Origin: Tomocerus qinae
Lineage: Eukaryota > Arthropoda > Collembola > Entomobryomorpha > Tomoceridae
DNA length: 64,000 nucleotides
Assembly: GCA_020055645.1 (NCBI GenBank)
Contig: CM034546.1
Span: 38,688,001-38,752,000, forward strand
Reading direction: 5' to 3'
Shown here: positions 1-11,363 of the stretch, piece after piece
How the letters are laid out: every line of letters starts with the position of its first letter
Position numbering within the stretch: the stretch's first letter is position 1
The notes under the pieces: generated by a model
What the model saw: the letters and a program-made list of their open reading frames with translations, nothing else
Databases searched by the model: none
What the model was told of the DNA's origin: nothing
Program-made: the position numbers and the translations under genes

Positions 1-1872
1 AAATGACAACAAACAAACGAACCGGACAAATTGTGGGTTTAATAGGGTTTACAGCTGGAAAAATTCGACCTTACTTCTATGATTACAGTGCTGTAAAAGA
101 CCATACTGGAAAGGGAATAGCTCAACAAATCCGTACATCCTTGTCAGCAGATTTTCCTGACAATTCGGAATTAAAAGCGAGGTCAGTAATACTTCATACT
201 TCTATCAAATATTTCTTGCTTGTCATTATGATAATTATGATTTTACTTCATTGATAAGTACAGTTGACTTTATGCATCGGATTAAGAATATTTTGATTCA
301 ATATTGCATAGGCTCGTTGGAATCGCAGTGGATGGCCAGATTGTCCATTTGAAAGTAATGGATCATTTATTACAAAATATGAACATTACTGATGGACAAA
401 ATTGGTTTAGTTTATCGTGGGACCCGGCACATGTATTAGAACTTGCAGAACAAGATGCACAAAAAGTCAAAGGAAATATTGCGACAAAAATTAAACGACT
501 AGTATCAGAAAATAATTCGACGTTCAATGGAAAGGCATATGAAGGGCTTCTAGAATTATCCGACAATTCAGCTATGAAGCCAATACAATTTTCGGACACT
601 CGTTTTGCTACTTACAGTTACTTAGTGTACAAAAATTTTTTGCACAACTATGAGTATTACTACGCATACTTCAGTCAACAGCAAATTAGGAATGCAACGA
701 TGATTAGAGAATTGGAAGCAGCAGAATTTGTATATGGGGTTACTGCATTGTATGATGTGTATAAGCATATAAATTTTCTTTCCCAAACATTTCAGAAAGT
801 TGAGTTGCTTCCGTGGCAATTGGCAAAAGTTATTAATAAAGGTATACAGGATTTAGAGACCATGAAAACCAGACTACTTTCAATAGAGTCTTTGGATGAA
901 AGTGACGGGAAAGAGGACCCTTTAAAAACGTTTTTGTCTGCAAAGACTGAGTTAGAGTCTACCGCCCAATATAAGAGGAAGGACATTTTATTTCGAAAGA
1001 ATGTGATACGAACACATAGAAGCATGGCACCACAATCAGTAGTGGCATCTGAGGCAGCGGAAGATAGTTTAAAAGTAGTTAGAGATGCTGTCTGCCAAAA
1101 GACTTGCGCAGAAGTTGCTAAATTCATTGCCTCATTTGCAAATCATCTTCGAGATCGATTTATTAAAAGCCAACCGAAAATTGTTAAAATGTCGCAAGAA
1201 ATTTTTGACATTCAATCAGTTTACAAACATTATATACATTCGTCAGTTCCAACTGATCTGAGCAGCTTAGTTGCTTTGGCTAAAACAAATGGTGTATTAG
1301 ACAATAATATAAGTCTACTATCAATAAGTAATGAATATAGGGAATTTGTGAAAAGAATTTCAGTTGCCCTTATTGATTCGGAACCCACTAAAAAGAAACA
1401 GCAATTTCTTAAACTAGTAGCAGAAATTGGTAGAGAAGAAGCAGAAAAAAGAAGAACAGAAATCATGCTCAATGAATATGTTGAAATAGATAGGGAGTTA
1501 GCTATATATTATGACTTTTGCAATAGCGTTGAAAATAGAGCAATAGAAAATATTTCACAGTTGCTAATTACAAGTATGTTGCGTACTCATTGCGAAGCTG
1601 TAGTGGAAGGAATGGGAAGTGTGGTTTCTGAAGATGCGGAGTTCCGTCCAAAATTGCATATTGACAGCCTTAAAAAGAAAGCGTTTGTAAAATGGAACGG
1701 ACCAAAGGCAGGGAGCAGTTCAATAAAGTTAGTAGAAAAGGCATTGGACTTACACTTTGGTAGTCGCCAACAATGGAGATTTTTTCAAGTTGGGGGGTCA
1801 CTTTTAAAGTGGACTACCTCCATGGTTGTCGATAGACTAGAGCAGATGGAAAGTCATATAAATATAAACTAA
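1..1872 (+). CDS. hAT-like transposase-derived protein, 3' part (two exons)
   Basis: The coding frame enters from beyond the left edge. Exon bases 1-181 and 312-1872 join across a 130-bp intron (GT at 182-183, AG at 310-311); the split Arg codon restores one frame, reading ...ELKAR-LVGIAVDGQ. About 580 residues are visible, ending at the stop at 1870-1872. The segments GIAVDGQ, SWDPAHVLELAEQDA and FSDTRFATYSYLVYKNF resemble the RNase-H-like core of the hAT-derived KIAA1586/ZMYM-like family, which usually shows an xDGxY, WDP-H and TRFA series. That match is from memory of the family, not a search. The C-terminal half is helical and charged, and no classical hAT dimerisation block is obvious. 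The N-terminal zinc finger, if any, lies outside the window. An ATG at 4-6 is in frame but may be internal. Whether this is a live transposon or a domesticated gene cannot be decided here. Confidence 0.6.
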
Positions 1873-2605
1873 AACTTTCGAACTTAATTCCATTGATTAT
1901 ATACTATAGGGTCGCCCTGTCACTTATATATTTCTTTTCTCTGACATATTAATTAGGCTAGACTAGGTGACAAATAGGTCTGTAAGCCATCCTGTAGAGC
2001 AGATAATCTGTTTTATCTGCAAACTAATCGACTGTGACAACACACAAATCTGTTGAAAATAAAACGTGATGTTTTTATTTCACCAATTTTTATCAAAATA
2101 GGGGCTGCTCAATTTTTTGCAATATTTGTGCAATACAGGGAATTTGTCATAATTAAAATAAATAAAGTTGTAAAATAGAAGACCTCCGATTTTAATAAAA
2201 CGTTCTTAAATAAATTGGAACTTGAAATTAAACTTAACCTATTATATATATTGGAAATACTTTTTCAAAAGCAATGGTATATGAAATTAATTGCAAATAT
2301 ACAGGAAGAGTAGCTACTGGGTATATCCATTCATATGATGTATTGAAGCATTGTCATATTATATACAATAAAAGATAAAAATAAACATTCTAAATAAAAG
2401 GTTATATAATATTTTTAATCAAATTTTTTAAGGAAACGGAAAGAATTGAAAATTTTTCTGTGATTGGGAAAAATTGCACAATTACGTCAATTTTGGTTTA
2501 TTTTCAGCACAAAAATGTCAAAATTGGGACAATTTTTTATGTCGCTCAAATCATATTTAAAGGGGGTTTTCCTATACTCGCCGTCACATGACCCCAAAAA
2601 AATTT

Positions 2606-2690
2606 CGCGCCCCGTAAGGGGCGCGGCCCCCCGGCCCCACCCACCCCCCACCCCACCCTCCACCCACCCCCCTTCCCGTCCCAAAATGAG
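2606..2690. repeat. GC-rich palindrome followed by C-rich tract
   Basis: A perfect 8-bp inverted repeat (CGCGCCCC / GGGGCGCG, 4-base loop) at 2606-2625 runs into about 60 bases that are almost entirely C and A. The composition contrasts sharply with the AT-rich surroundings. This is probably a repeat terminus or simple sequence. Confidence 0.6.
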
Positions 2691-2781
2691 GCGCGCTATC
2701 TGAGTCTGCCATCTTGGATACTGAGGCGCTGAGAAGTTTTTGCATCCCCGTGTTATTGTTTCATTCACCTTTTTTTAGCTT

Positions 2782-3520
2782 CTGAAAACGATGAAAATCG
2801 AAATTTAGTTAACCAGGTGGTGAATTATTTCGATACGGAGAATTATTTTCCAACCGTCAATTTTTATTAAGTTGGTCCCTTTTGAAAATTAAAAAATGAG
2901 AAATAGTTTACAAATTCAATTGATTGAGTTTAGTCTTTTTCTGAAGAAATGTCCATGGTTTCAGTGATCAATCTTCGTTGTCTGAGGGCAATAGTCAATA
3001 GTATGTCATTCTCTTCAATTACTGTCATACCAGTTTCTGGATATTAATTAGGTGCTTTGTAGCAGAAGCTCTTTTACCTTCAATACAGTCTTTACCAGGT
3101 TTTAAGGCTGTAATCATGTCGATTAATAATGCCGCAAGAGTAAAATGGATTTTTGATTTTGTATCAGAAGTAATGTCCCATGCTTAGCAAAAATCCAATT
3201 ACAAATCGCTGTCAACGGAGGTGGTCTTGAATTTCCTACTTCGGTAAGGAAAGGACTACGTTCCCTGGAGTTGCAATCCAGTTGTATTGGTGACCATTCT
3301 TACTCTTATCAGGTCTACCATTTCTATCTTACGCCGTATAAGCTCATACATTCACTTTTTAAGTACATCTGGATTTAAATTTACCAACTGAAACTTAGAT
3401 TGGGATGGTGAATTATTTCGATACGGAGAATTATATTTCAAAGGCTAATATTTTCCTCTTGAAAACGAAAATAATCGAAATAGTTACCCGGGGGAGCACT
3501 ATTTCAATACGGAGAATTAA
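2782..3520 (+). repeat. Dispersed direct repeat module (three copies)
   Basis: A 29-bp block containing TTTCGATACGGAGAATTAT is identical at 2818-2846 and 3406-3434, with a weaker third copy at 3498-3519. A second block (TGAAAACGA...ATCGAAAT...GTTA) occurs at 2782-2811 and 3459-3488. The order is consistent with an old local duplication or the ends of a decayed element. Confidence 0.6.
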
Positions 3521-4169
3521 TTCGATTAATACGGTATCTTAAATATATATACATAGATAGCATTGAATTAAATAATGTATGTACTATAATAACAGCAGTG
3601 AGAAGCTGGATGGGATTTATACAGGACAAAATAATAGGTACATGACAGTTCACGTTCACAAAAGTCATTTAGGAAGTGGGAGTCAATTGGAATTTACATT
3701 AGAGTTCAAAACAAAGTCCAAGACCAATGTAAATCGTGGGACAGGATATCGGTAGGTAGATAGGAAGAATTCAATAATAATATAATAAATACTATAAATG
3801 TACTATATAATATGTGGTATATTATTACATTTTAATCTATGGCTATAATTTTCTATTATAAGGGATTTTAATGCAAAATAGTCATTTATGTATTTCTTAA
3901 TATTTAGAAAGGTTAAATTTCAACCTTTGATGTCTTCGGTGGAAATTTACAATTGAGTTGATGAATGATGATGTTGTTCCTCGATTTTTGCCACTATGTT
4001 CCCTGGGGTATGAAACGAGACAATGGGGTAGCGGCGCCAGTTGGAAGTGTAGATAGTTTTCGGGGCTAAAAATAAAATATATTTCTACAATATGAAGTAT
4101 GCTATAAATGCGTTATGCTCATGTTTTTTATTACCATATGAAGCAATTGTCCGAGAAAACTGAGTGAGT

Positions 4170-6035
4170 TTAACACAATTTTAACAACTCTGCAAATTCT
4201 TCTTCCTCTATTACCCTTTCCCTTCCTTCTTCCCACAAACAAAATTGTCTGTTGCTGGGAATGTATATTGTGCGCAGTATCGACGTTTCGCTGTAAGAAA
4301 TGACTGGTCTAGATGCAATTCTCTTCATGTCTTTCTTCGTCAACTCTATTAGTTTTTCTGGTGAAGAGTAATAATAGTCAATAATGAGTTCATCTGTCTC
4401 AAAGTGACGCAACAATTCATCCACTTCTAAACGAAATCCTTCTAGAATAAGTTTATCTAGTCTTTTCACTCCACCAACAACAATAGTTTTTCGGCTAATA
4501 ATTTTAACGTGGGTGACGCTTTCGGGCAATTGATTGACATTCACTTCATCCATCCATTTGAAGTGGATATGTGTGAGGTTGACAGATCGGAAAGATGACA
4601 AGAAGGAAGAACCGGAAATCCTTTCCAGTAATAAATACTTTAGATTTGGAAGATCGATTGGTTCTTTACATAATTTTACTTCTGTTTCAAATATATCCAG
4701 TTTTTCTATTGTTGGAGGAAGAAAAGAAATGTCCAAAACACCATAACCGAATTTCAGCTGTTTGATGTTCATTTTCATTTTATCCGCAATATAGGCATCC
4801 CATATTACTAACCGTTGAATGCTCCAATTGGATTCCAACAATTTCAACAACCAATATCCCGATCCACTAAAGCGAAGTTTTTCTATGGAGATTTCGTCAC
4901 TCCAATGGACAGATATTCTCCTCCCCTCAAGGGTTAATTTATTGATTTTGTTCAAGTAACAAAATTGATTGTCATTTGCCTTCTCCACTTCTCGTCCATT
5001 TCTATTGAATGAGACAAACCACTTCAATACCTCTGGAGACAGTCGAACAGAAGGTGAAAGATCAACTGGACAGTTATGTAACTCAATTTTACTTGATTCG
5101 CCTCCTAATTCCAATTCAATCGTAAATATATCAGTATTTACCAGAGAATATTTAGACTTTATGAGATCAGAATGGACTAATCGTATCAAAGCGCCAAATG
5201 AATCTGTGGAATAAATGACCTCGAATCTTTGTCTGCTTTCAAGAAGTTCTCTTATATTTTCTCTGTTGTTCATTTTCCAATGAATAATTAACAAATGACC
5301 CAAAATCAGATCTCTGGACAGTTCTTCATTAAATCCCAACATCCCCATGTCAACATAATTCCATGAATACTTTCTCCTTTCTGTCGTTTCTGCACTCTCC
5401 AATTTCTTCAAAATTTCTAAGGTTTCTTGAAGCTGTTCACTCTTTTCTATACAAACAGCGAGATTAAATTTTGTTGCTTTAGTCTTCAACTCTCCATCAA
5501 TAAATCGGGCCAACTGAACCGACTCTTCAAATCTCTTTTCTCTAATCAATTTCTTCAATTGCCATTGATCAATTAACTCTGCTTTGATTTTTGGAAATTC
5601 ATTTTGGAGTTCTTTATTAGCGTATTTGGTGAAAGGAATGAATTTGTAGTCAATGCATCCAACGCAGCCAAGAATCTTCTTTAGCGTCTCCTTCTCAATA
5701 TCTCGTCCATTGTGACGAATAACTTGCTGCAGAAGTCGGTGAACACTCAACGAAATCTTGATTTTATTATTAATCTTCATTTTCGTTTTTCCGACAAGAG
5801 AATATTTCTTTAATATTTTGATTGCTCCTTTTAACCTTTCCTCGTCCTCAAAGTTTAATACGGTCATGAGGAATTCAGCTTCTACGTCATCTGGTCGAAT
5901 ATATCCAAATATTAGTAGGATTTCATATGCTTCCTTTCCGTAATTTTCTTTTAGTATTAATTCTAGTGCGATCTTTATATTATTATTGATTGTTTTTTCA
6001 TAGTCATCAAATTTGACATTAATGACATTTTCAAA
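4170..6035 (-). CDS. Winged-helix and LRR-like C-terminal part of the NB-ARC protein
   Basis: The open frame runs from just inside the insertion breakpoint (first stop upstream is near 6041) to the stop at 4170. It begins FENVINVKFDDYEKTI and passes the ARC2 region (ILLIFGYIRPDDVEAEFL). SVHRLLQQVIRHNG follows, the HRL-Q winged-helix motif typical of NB-ARC proteins with repeat tails. About 200 helical residues come next, then a leucine-rich tail with repeated LxxLxL strands (KLTLEG, KLRFSG, RLVIWD, KLDIFE, YLLLER). The first ATG of the isolated ORF (5867) is internal and not a true start. About 620 residues are open with no internal stop, so decay is recent or slow. Confidence 0.75.
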   Translation of the reverse strand, partial: FENVINVKFDDYEKTINNNIKIALELILKENYGKEAYEILLIFGYIRPDDVEAEFLMTVLNFEDEERLKGAIKILKKYSLVGKTKMKINNKIKISLSVHRLLQQVIRHNGRDIEKETLKKILGCVGCIDYKFIPFTKYANKELQNEFPKIKAELIDQWQLKKLIREKRFEESVQLARFIDGELKTKATKFNLAVCIEKSEQLQETLEILKKLESAETTERRKYSWNYVDMGMLGFNEELSRDLILGHLLIIHWKMNNRENIRELLESRQRFEVIYSTDSFGALIRLVHSDLIKSKYSLVNTDIFTIELELGGESSKIELHNCPVDLSPSVRLSPEVLKWFVSFNRNGREVEKANDNQFCYLNKINKLTLEGRRISVHWSDEISIEKLRFSGSGYWLLKLLESNWSIQRLVIWDAYIADKMKMNIKQLKFGYGVLDISFLPPTIEKLDIFETEVKLCKEPIDLPNLKYLLLERISGSSFLSSFRSVNLTHIHFKWMDEVNVNQLPESVTHVKIISRKTIVVGGVKRLDKLILEGFRLEVDELLRHFETDELIIDYYYSSPEKLIELTKKDMKRIASRPVISYSETSILRTIYIPSNRQFCLWEEGRERVIEEEEFAELLKLC

Positions 6036-8977
6036 CTTTTAAGATTGGGGTGTCCCTTTAAAAGATTAGACCTTTTAAAGTGAAAGTCTGAAAGCAAATA
6101 GATGAACTAGATGATCGGACAATAAACCACAGGAACTCGAGTTTTTCTGCTAGAATACGGATACCATTTATTTGCAACCAGGTTTCGCTTGTAACTTCTT
6201 CAGGCTAAATGGTATTTAATAAGAGTACAGTTAATTACTTAATGTATATATAATTACAAATTCAACATTGATTATGCCATTAGTGGAAAAACAAACAATA
6301 ATTAGCTCAATAAAACTTGAACAGAACAGATTTTTATAAATAATAAACATACCAAAAAATGTCATCGTATACTAAAGGTAGGGTTCCGATAAATCCAATT
6401 TTAATTTTCGAATAAAAATTAGTAATAATTATAAGTATTTCAATCAAAATATAATTTATAGATAAATTTAATTTATCCGAATTTAAAAGTTGCCGAATTA
6501 AAGTAAACACACAGAATATATTTTATTACAAGGTGCCAAAAGCAAGGATATATATGTATAGAATTTAACATCAACCCTGGTAATAGTCAGACTACAGGTA
6601 AAACAGATTACAACAGCTTAAAAATCAAATTACAGCAGCTTAAAAATCAAATTATCCTATTTTGTAAAATCAAGCAGCCTATTCACTTTTTTATAAGAAA
6701 TTTTAAAGTCAATAGACCCTGTCAGATTTTTATACTTTTCATGTGTACATTTTTCCAATTCTTGTTTAAGATTTTCTATTACAATTTTTCCCATTTTAAA
6801 AATAGATTTATAAAATGGTAATACTAAGTATGTAGAATTGGATTTTGGTTTTACACATGTATTAATATCAGCTGAAATATTGTGTTTTAACAAAATATCC
6901 CTATTGTGAATAGCTAATGTTTGTAACAGTAATTTACCTTTAGGTACAAGTAAGTTTTGTCTGTTTATGTCTAATAATTTCTTAGCAGCTATAAATAACG
7001 TTTTTTCAGGATAACAACGATTTCTAAATTTGTCAAATAAAATTTTCAATTCATATTTTCTGTCTTCGTGTTCGGAACAAGATTTTAAAATACGAATACC
7101 TTGAGAGTAAGGTAGAGAATCTTTAAGGTGCTTAGGAGTATTTGAAAAATAATGTAAGTATAGATGTTTAGACATCGGCTTACGATACAACTTTGTAACA
7201 ATATTATTATTTGTTGTGATGCTAATTTCTAGATCTAGGAAAACAATCGAACTTCTTGAATAGGTATATGTGAATTGCAGATAGTTATGTTTACAAAGAT
7301 TATCTATCCATATATTCATATCTAAAATGTCTGTACTTTTAACAATTAAGAAAATATCATCAAGGAATCGTTTTCGAAAATGATTTCTTTGCTATCTTGA
7401 AACATTTGCTTAAGCTCTTCATATACTGAAATGTTAGCAATACTACAAGAAGCAGAGCCCCCCATTTGGATACCTCTATGTTGATAGTAATAGTTATCAT
7501 TATATTTAACATAATTATAATCTAAACTAAGATTTAACAAAGTCATAAATTGTTCAGAGGTAAGGTGAAAAGGTACTTCTATTTTATCCTTAAAATTATC
7601 AAAATATTTAGTACAGAAAATTTTGCAATTTTTTGTTTTTAGACTAGTGTACAGTGAAACAATATCTATTGTTATAAGAGTATATTGTTCATTCGGATCT
7701 AAGTTAAGATTGTTAAGCAATATCAGAAAATGTGTTGTGTCTAATAATAAATCAGGGATATGTAACATTATGGGTTGTAGAAATTGATCAACCAATTGAC
7801 TTAACGGCTTATTAAATGCCTTAATCGTACCTGAAATTGGTCTACCAATAGGAAAGTTTGTAAATTCTTTGTGTATTTTAACTAAAATATAAAAATTACA
7901 AGCCTCATGGTATTTAGGTATCAAACGAAACAAATTAATATTTTCCGGTAGACATTTTTCTAAACATTTAACTCTATCCGAGAAATCTAAAAATGCAAAC
8001 TCATAGTGAGAACGCGTTGTAGGGTAATATGTATTCAAATCTGTTAGCTGCCTATCTATTTCGTTGTCATAATCTATTTTGCTCATAATACAAATTCCTG
8101 CATTTTTATCTGCTTCCGCAATAATGAGGAAGTTATCCACACAAAATTTTTTTATATTATTCAATAAATGATAACTAATTAAAGGTTTAAAATACGTATT
8201 ATTTTTAAGTTTTTCAGTTATGTTTCTTGCTGCATTGGAATCCACAAACATTTTTGATTCATCAACACAATGTGATAGAGTTACTCTATTAAATTTCCTA
8301 TTTTGTCTTTTTATTTTTGTACAAAAAAGTTCGTAGTTTGTTACCTCTTTATCTGTCGGGTTAGAATTAAAATAGATGGTCCATGCAATTTTGCGAATAC
8401 ATTCCTGTATTGACAGGCCAATTACTTCAAAATTTGGAAATATTTGAACACAAAAATTTAATCCTAATGAAAGAATATTTTTCATATATTTTGGTATTAG
8501 TTTACTTTCTGTTAGATCATGAATTATATTGTGTGATAATTTTAATTTTGAAAATAGTTTATAAAGTTTATTATTTTGTGTTCTACTTACAGGTTTCTTG
8601 TCATTGAACATCTTACTCATATTGTGAAAGCGGCGATTTTTACTTCTGTGTCTCTTCTTCATAGCTTCAGGCTTTTTATTATTAAAATCCTTTCCACCAA
8701 TGGCTGAATCCTATTGAATTCTATCCAGTAAGTCTGTGACTGAAAACGTTTGGTTGGATGAAGAAGCTTCATCCTTCAGAACCGTGCGGTGTAACTTTTT
8801 ATGTTCGGTTTTTCCTGGTTCAGTATTTTTCACAACATTCGGTTTTTCTTGAAATTTTGGCGTTCTTTTAGCAGTTTTATAACGACGAACTGGAAAATTT
8901 GACTCTTTATGGCTGTTGAAATTTTGACGAGTTTTAGGGGGTGGAATATTTGAAATCCTTTGGGAAGATTTTTCCTT
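6036..8977 (-). mobile_element. Penelope-like retroelement inside the NB-ARC gene
   Basis: A 2.94-kb insertion lies between two copies of CATTTTCAAA (6026-6035 and 8978-8987, a 10-bp target-site duplication). It contains a Penelope-type reverse transcriptase on the minus strand and about 620 bp of 3' non-coding DNA with a hammerhead-like motif. The flanks are the two halves of one NB-ARC gene, which independently marks the boundaries. No complete terminal repeat pair was recognised, so a truncated or single-repeat copy is likely. The 5' boundary is uncertain by a few bases because an A/C mismatch follows the duplicate. Confidence 0.75.
6161..6215 (-). ncRNA. Hammerhead-ribozyme-like motif in the Penelope-like element
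   Basis: Read on the minus strand, a perfect 10-bp stem I (ATACCATTTA at 6215-6206 with TAAATGGTAT at 6170-6161) encloses CTGAAGA (6203-6197), a short stem II (6196-6187) and GAAA (6186-6183), then CCTGGTT. The core CUGANGA...GAAA is met; A15.1-U16.1 and a U at the cleavage position also fit. Penelope-like elements are known to carry minimal hammerheads with very short stem III, as here. Stem II is weak (about three pairs, one unpaired A), so activity is uncertain. Confidence 0.5.
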
Positions 8978-8980
8978 CAT
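6657..8980 (-). pseudogene. Penelope-like reverse transcriptase, frameshifted
   Basis: The frame begins at or near the ATG at 8980. It has an in-frame TAG at 8713-8711, continues through 8662-7346, then needs a one-base shift near 7375 to continue in 7319-6657. The basic N-terminus (MKKRHRSKNRRF) is followed by fingers and palm: motif A LITIDIVSLYTSL with the PLE-type SLY, motif B QMGGSASCSIANISVYEEL, and motif C RFLDDIFLIV, which appears only after the shift. The thumb-like tail has YRKPMSKHLYLHYFSNTPKH. No GIY-YIG endonuclease motif was found within or after the frame, which ends LLDFTK. That fits an endonuclease-lacking or 3'-truncated copy. One nonsense codon and one frameshift mean it cannot encode an active enzyme as it stands. 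Confidence 0.8.
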
Positions 8981-8987
8981 TTTCAAA

Positions 8988-9982
8988 ACACTAGCATCGG
9001 CACAACTGAGAAAATTCTTTTCAATGTAAGTTTTTAAATTTATTTTCCCATTATTCAGAGCTGCGACAGCCAACTGAAGAGCTAATGGGAGATTTCCTAA
9101 TGAACGACACAAATCTTGAAGCTGCGAATCCGTTGTCTCTATTGATTCAAGTAATGTAGATTTTAAGAATTCCAGACTTTCTTCTTTACTGAAAATGTCC
9201 AGTTCCAGATCGGATATTTTCCCGAATCCACTCTTTTCCGTCCCCCATTCACGACTTCGAGACGTGATGATACAATAAAAGTTTTTTTCGTCTTTAGGAA
9301 GGACATTTATAATTCCCTCCTTTCCTTTGTAATTTTCTGTATTGTCGTAAATCCAGAGACATTTAAATGCACTCATTGCTTCAAAACATTTTCTCGAAAA
9401 ATCCTCAGTGTCGATGATTTCATTTCTATTTGGTACATCCAAATCTCTAGCCAACTTCTGAAAAGAGGTGAGCAGACTGCCTTCTCCGCAATCTATCCAG
9501 ATGATGTGATCATATTCTTGTTCGTAATTGTGTGCATACCATTTGGCGGTGAGGGTTTTCCCGACTCCGCCCATCCCCGAATATTTGGATGCAGTTGAGG
9601 ACTCGCAGATAACAAGCATTCTGTTCTTATCCGTTAAAATTCGGTCGTGTAACTCATCAATTAAGAATTTATCTCCGAACTTTCTTTTGAGAAGAGATTC
9701 AATTAGCCGCTTCTTTTCTGGCCACCACTTTTTTATTTTCGGGTGGAGAACAGGTCTACGGGTTTGAATTGAAAAAGACTGATGTGGAAGAGAGTTCCTG
9801 TCGCTGGTTTCTTGAATTTCTTGGGCACAAGGCTCATTGCTCGTTTTGCGTAGTATTTCTAAAAATATATCTCTAATCTGCCCCCAATCCTTCTTTTGTA
9901 GTGTAGACAGCAGTTTGCGGTTTTGTTTAATTGAAGTACTTCCAACTTCCTGTGAATGATATTTAAATAAAGCATTTACGCT
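8988..9982 (-). CDS. Exon 2: end of CARD plus NB-ARC ATPase domain
   Basis: The acceptor AG (9984-9983) follows AAACTT; the reading starts AGC GTA in phase 0 with exon 1. Residues 41-90 complete the CARD (NRKLLSTLQKKDWGQIRDIF). A basic linker follows (HPKIKKWWPEKKR), then the nucleotide-binding fold: P-loop GMGGVGKT at about residues 176-183, a Walker-B/kinase-2 strand CLWIYDN at about 248-254, the sensor strand YCIITSRSREWG, and GNLPLALQLAVAAL as the GLPL motif. All are standard NB-ARC landmarks in the right order, so ATP/ADP switching is expected of the family. The frame then runs straight into the Penelope-like element's own coding sequence without a stop, giving a chance chimeric ORF down to 8711. 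Confidence 0.8.
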
Positions 9983-11363
9983 CTAAGTTTTGGTCATTAG
10001 CAGCTCCTCAAAAAGCTTCATAAAGATCGATGGGAAACTGTGGGGGGAAATTGGTAACATAATTTCCAAAACCCCCCACTCTTTACATATAAATTTCTGA
10101 CATTTGAAAAATCATAACATGATTTCTATGAGACCAAGAGTTGTGAAAATGAGGTGCATATGCAGTAAAAATTTCAAAGAAATCTAACGGTAATTAGAGT
10201 ACTTGTGCAGCTAATATTATAGTGATTATTCATCCAGTTCAGGGGAATTGGGCTATGATCGGGAATAAAGAAAAGGGGCTTATTCTATCATAGAAGCTTT
10301 TCAAATGAAAAATGGAGACCAAAATAAAAAGTATGCTTTCCTAATTCAAACACATCTCATGTAGGGTCTAAAGAATTAGGCATAAATATTTGATTCCCCG
10401 GCTCATTTTAATCAAGACTAGTCTTTCGCTTGAGCGAAAGGAAGTAGCACTTTTCGATTTTCCCATATCATTAATGGCTGGGATGGGAAAATTAAATCAG
10501 AAATCACTACCAATGGCGTTTTCGGTACCTAGACACGTGTATTTTTGTTACACAATCAACTATTTTGATGTATTTTGTATTGACACTGGTTATACCTCCT
10601 CCTCGAATATGCTAAATACTTTATGAAATCGATGGACTTCAAACTGATTGGAAGGTTTAATTGAACACACAACCATAGCTTTTAACTCTTTATCATAAAA
10701 AGTCACTCAAATATCTGTCAGAGAAACGTGAAGCATATTTTACTTATGCATGTTTTATACAGTGTTTGATAAGCCACTGTCCGGTAGGGTTATAATGGTA
10801 GTAGGTAATGGTAATGTCCTAGTTATTGGCTAAAATTTTTGTTGGCCAGTCCCGAAAATGGTTAAAATTATAAATTATTGAAAGGAAAACTATTTTACAG
10901 CCTGGAAATTTGTGTACTTACTGAACCTTCTACTCAACCTTCAACCTTCTACTGAGCTTCAGTTCAACTTGTGACGTGACCAGAAAGCAGAGAAACCTTC
11001 ATTATTGTAGTATGGGAGTTTAAAAGTTGATATAAATTCGTTTCTAAATCACTTTTAAAATTGAAAGCAATTTGGAACTACATTTTCGGGAGAAATAATA
11101 ATCGTATATTGTATAATATTTTGCCACTAAAGCATTTAATAAGATATACGCCATTATAGCCAACTAGCTAGCTGGACAAAATGTCTAAAAGTATGTTATT
11201 AAGTAACGTAAGTATGTTTTTCAGAATGTCCGTTCGGTAATGATTTTAAATGGATAAAGATTGGTTACCACTTAATCCAGCTTATCACAGAATGAAATTT
11301 TAAAATTTTAAAATTCAGAAACAATCAAAAGAAACAATAATAATTAAATTAAAAAAAACTTAC
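9983..11363 (-). other. First intron of the CARD-NB-ARC gene
   Basis: A 1.38-kb intron bounded by GTAAGT (11363 side) and CTTAG (9983). Inside there is only AT-rich DNA with a short palindrome (CTTTCGCT-TG-AGCGAAAG near 10425) and no recognisable exon or transposase. Upstream of the start codon, 11484-11670 would be 5' flank; no clear TATA box was seen. Confidence 0.5.

Larger units (their letters stand above)
1873..4166. other. Intergenic, no gene recognised
   Basis: AT-rich DNA with a C-rich island (about 2606-2690) and a set of diverged direct repeats (2782-3520), listed separately. A run of stop codons in all frames excludes a sizeable gene. ORFs across the C-rich island are low-complexity Pro/His or Gly runs and are not credible. 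Confidence 0.6.

Noticed and set aside
2464..2768. Overlapping ORFs on both strands through the C-rich island
   Set aside because: Low-complexity Pro/His or Gly runs produced by base composition; no start context or homologue.
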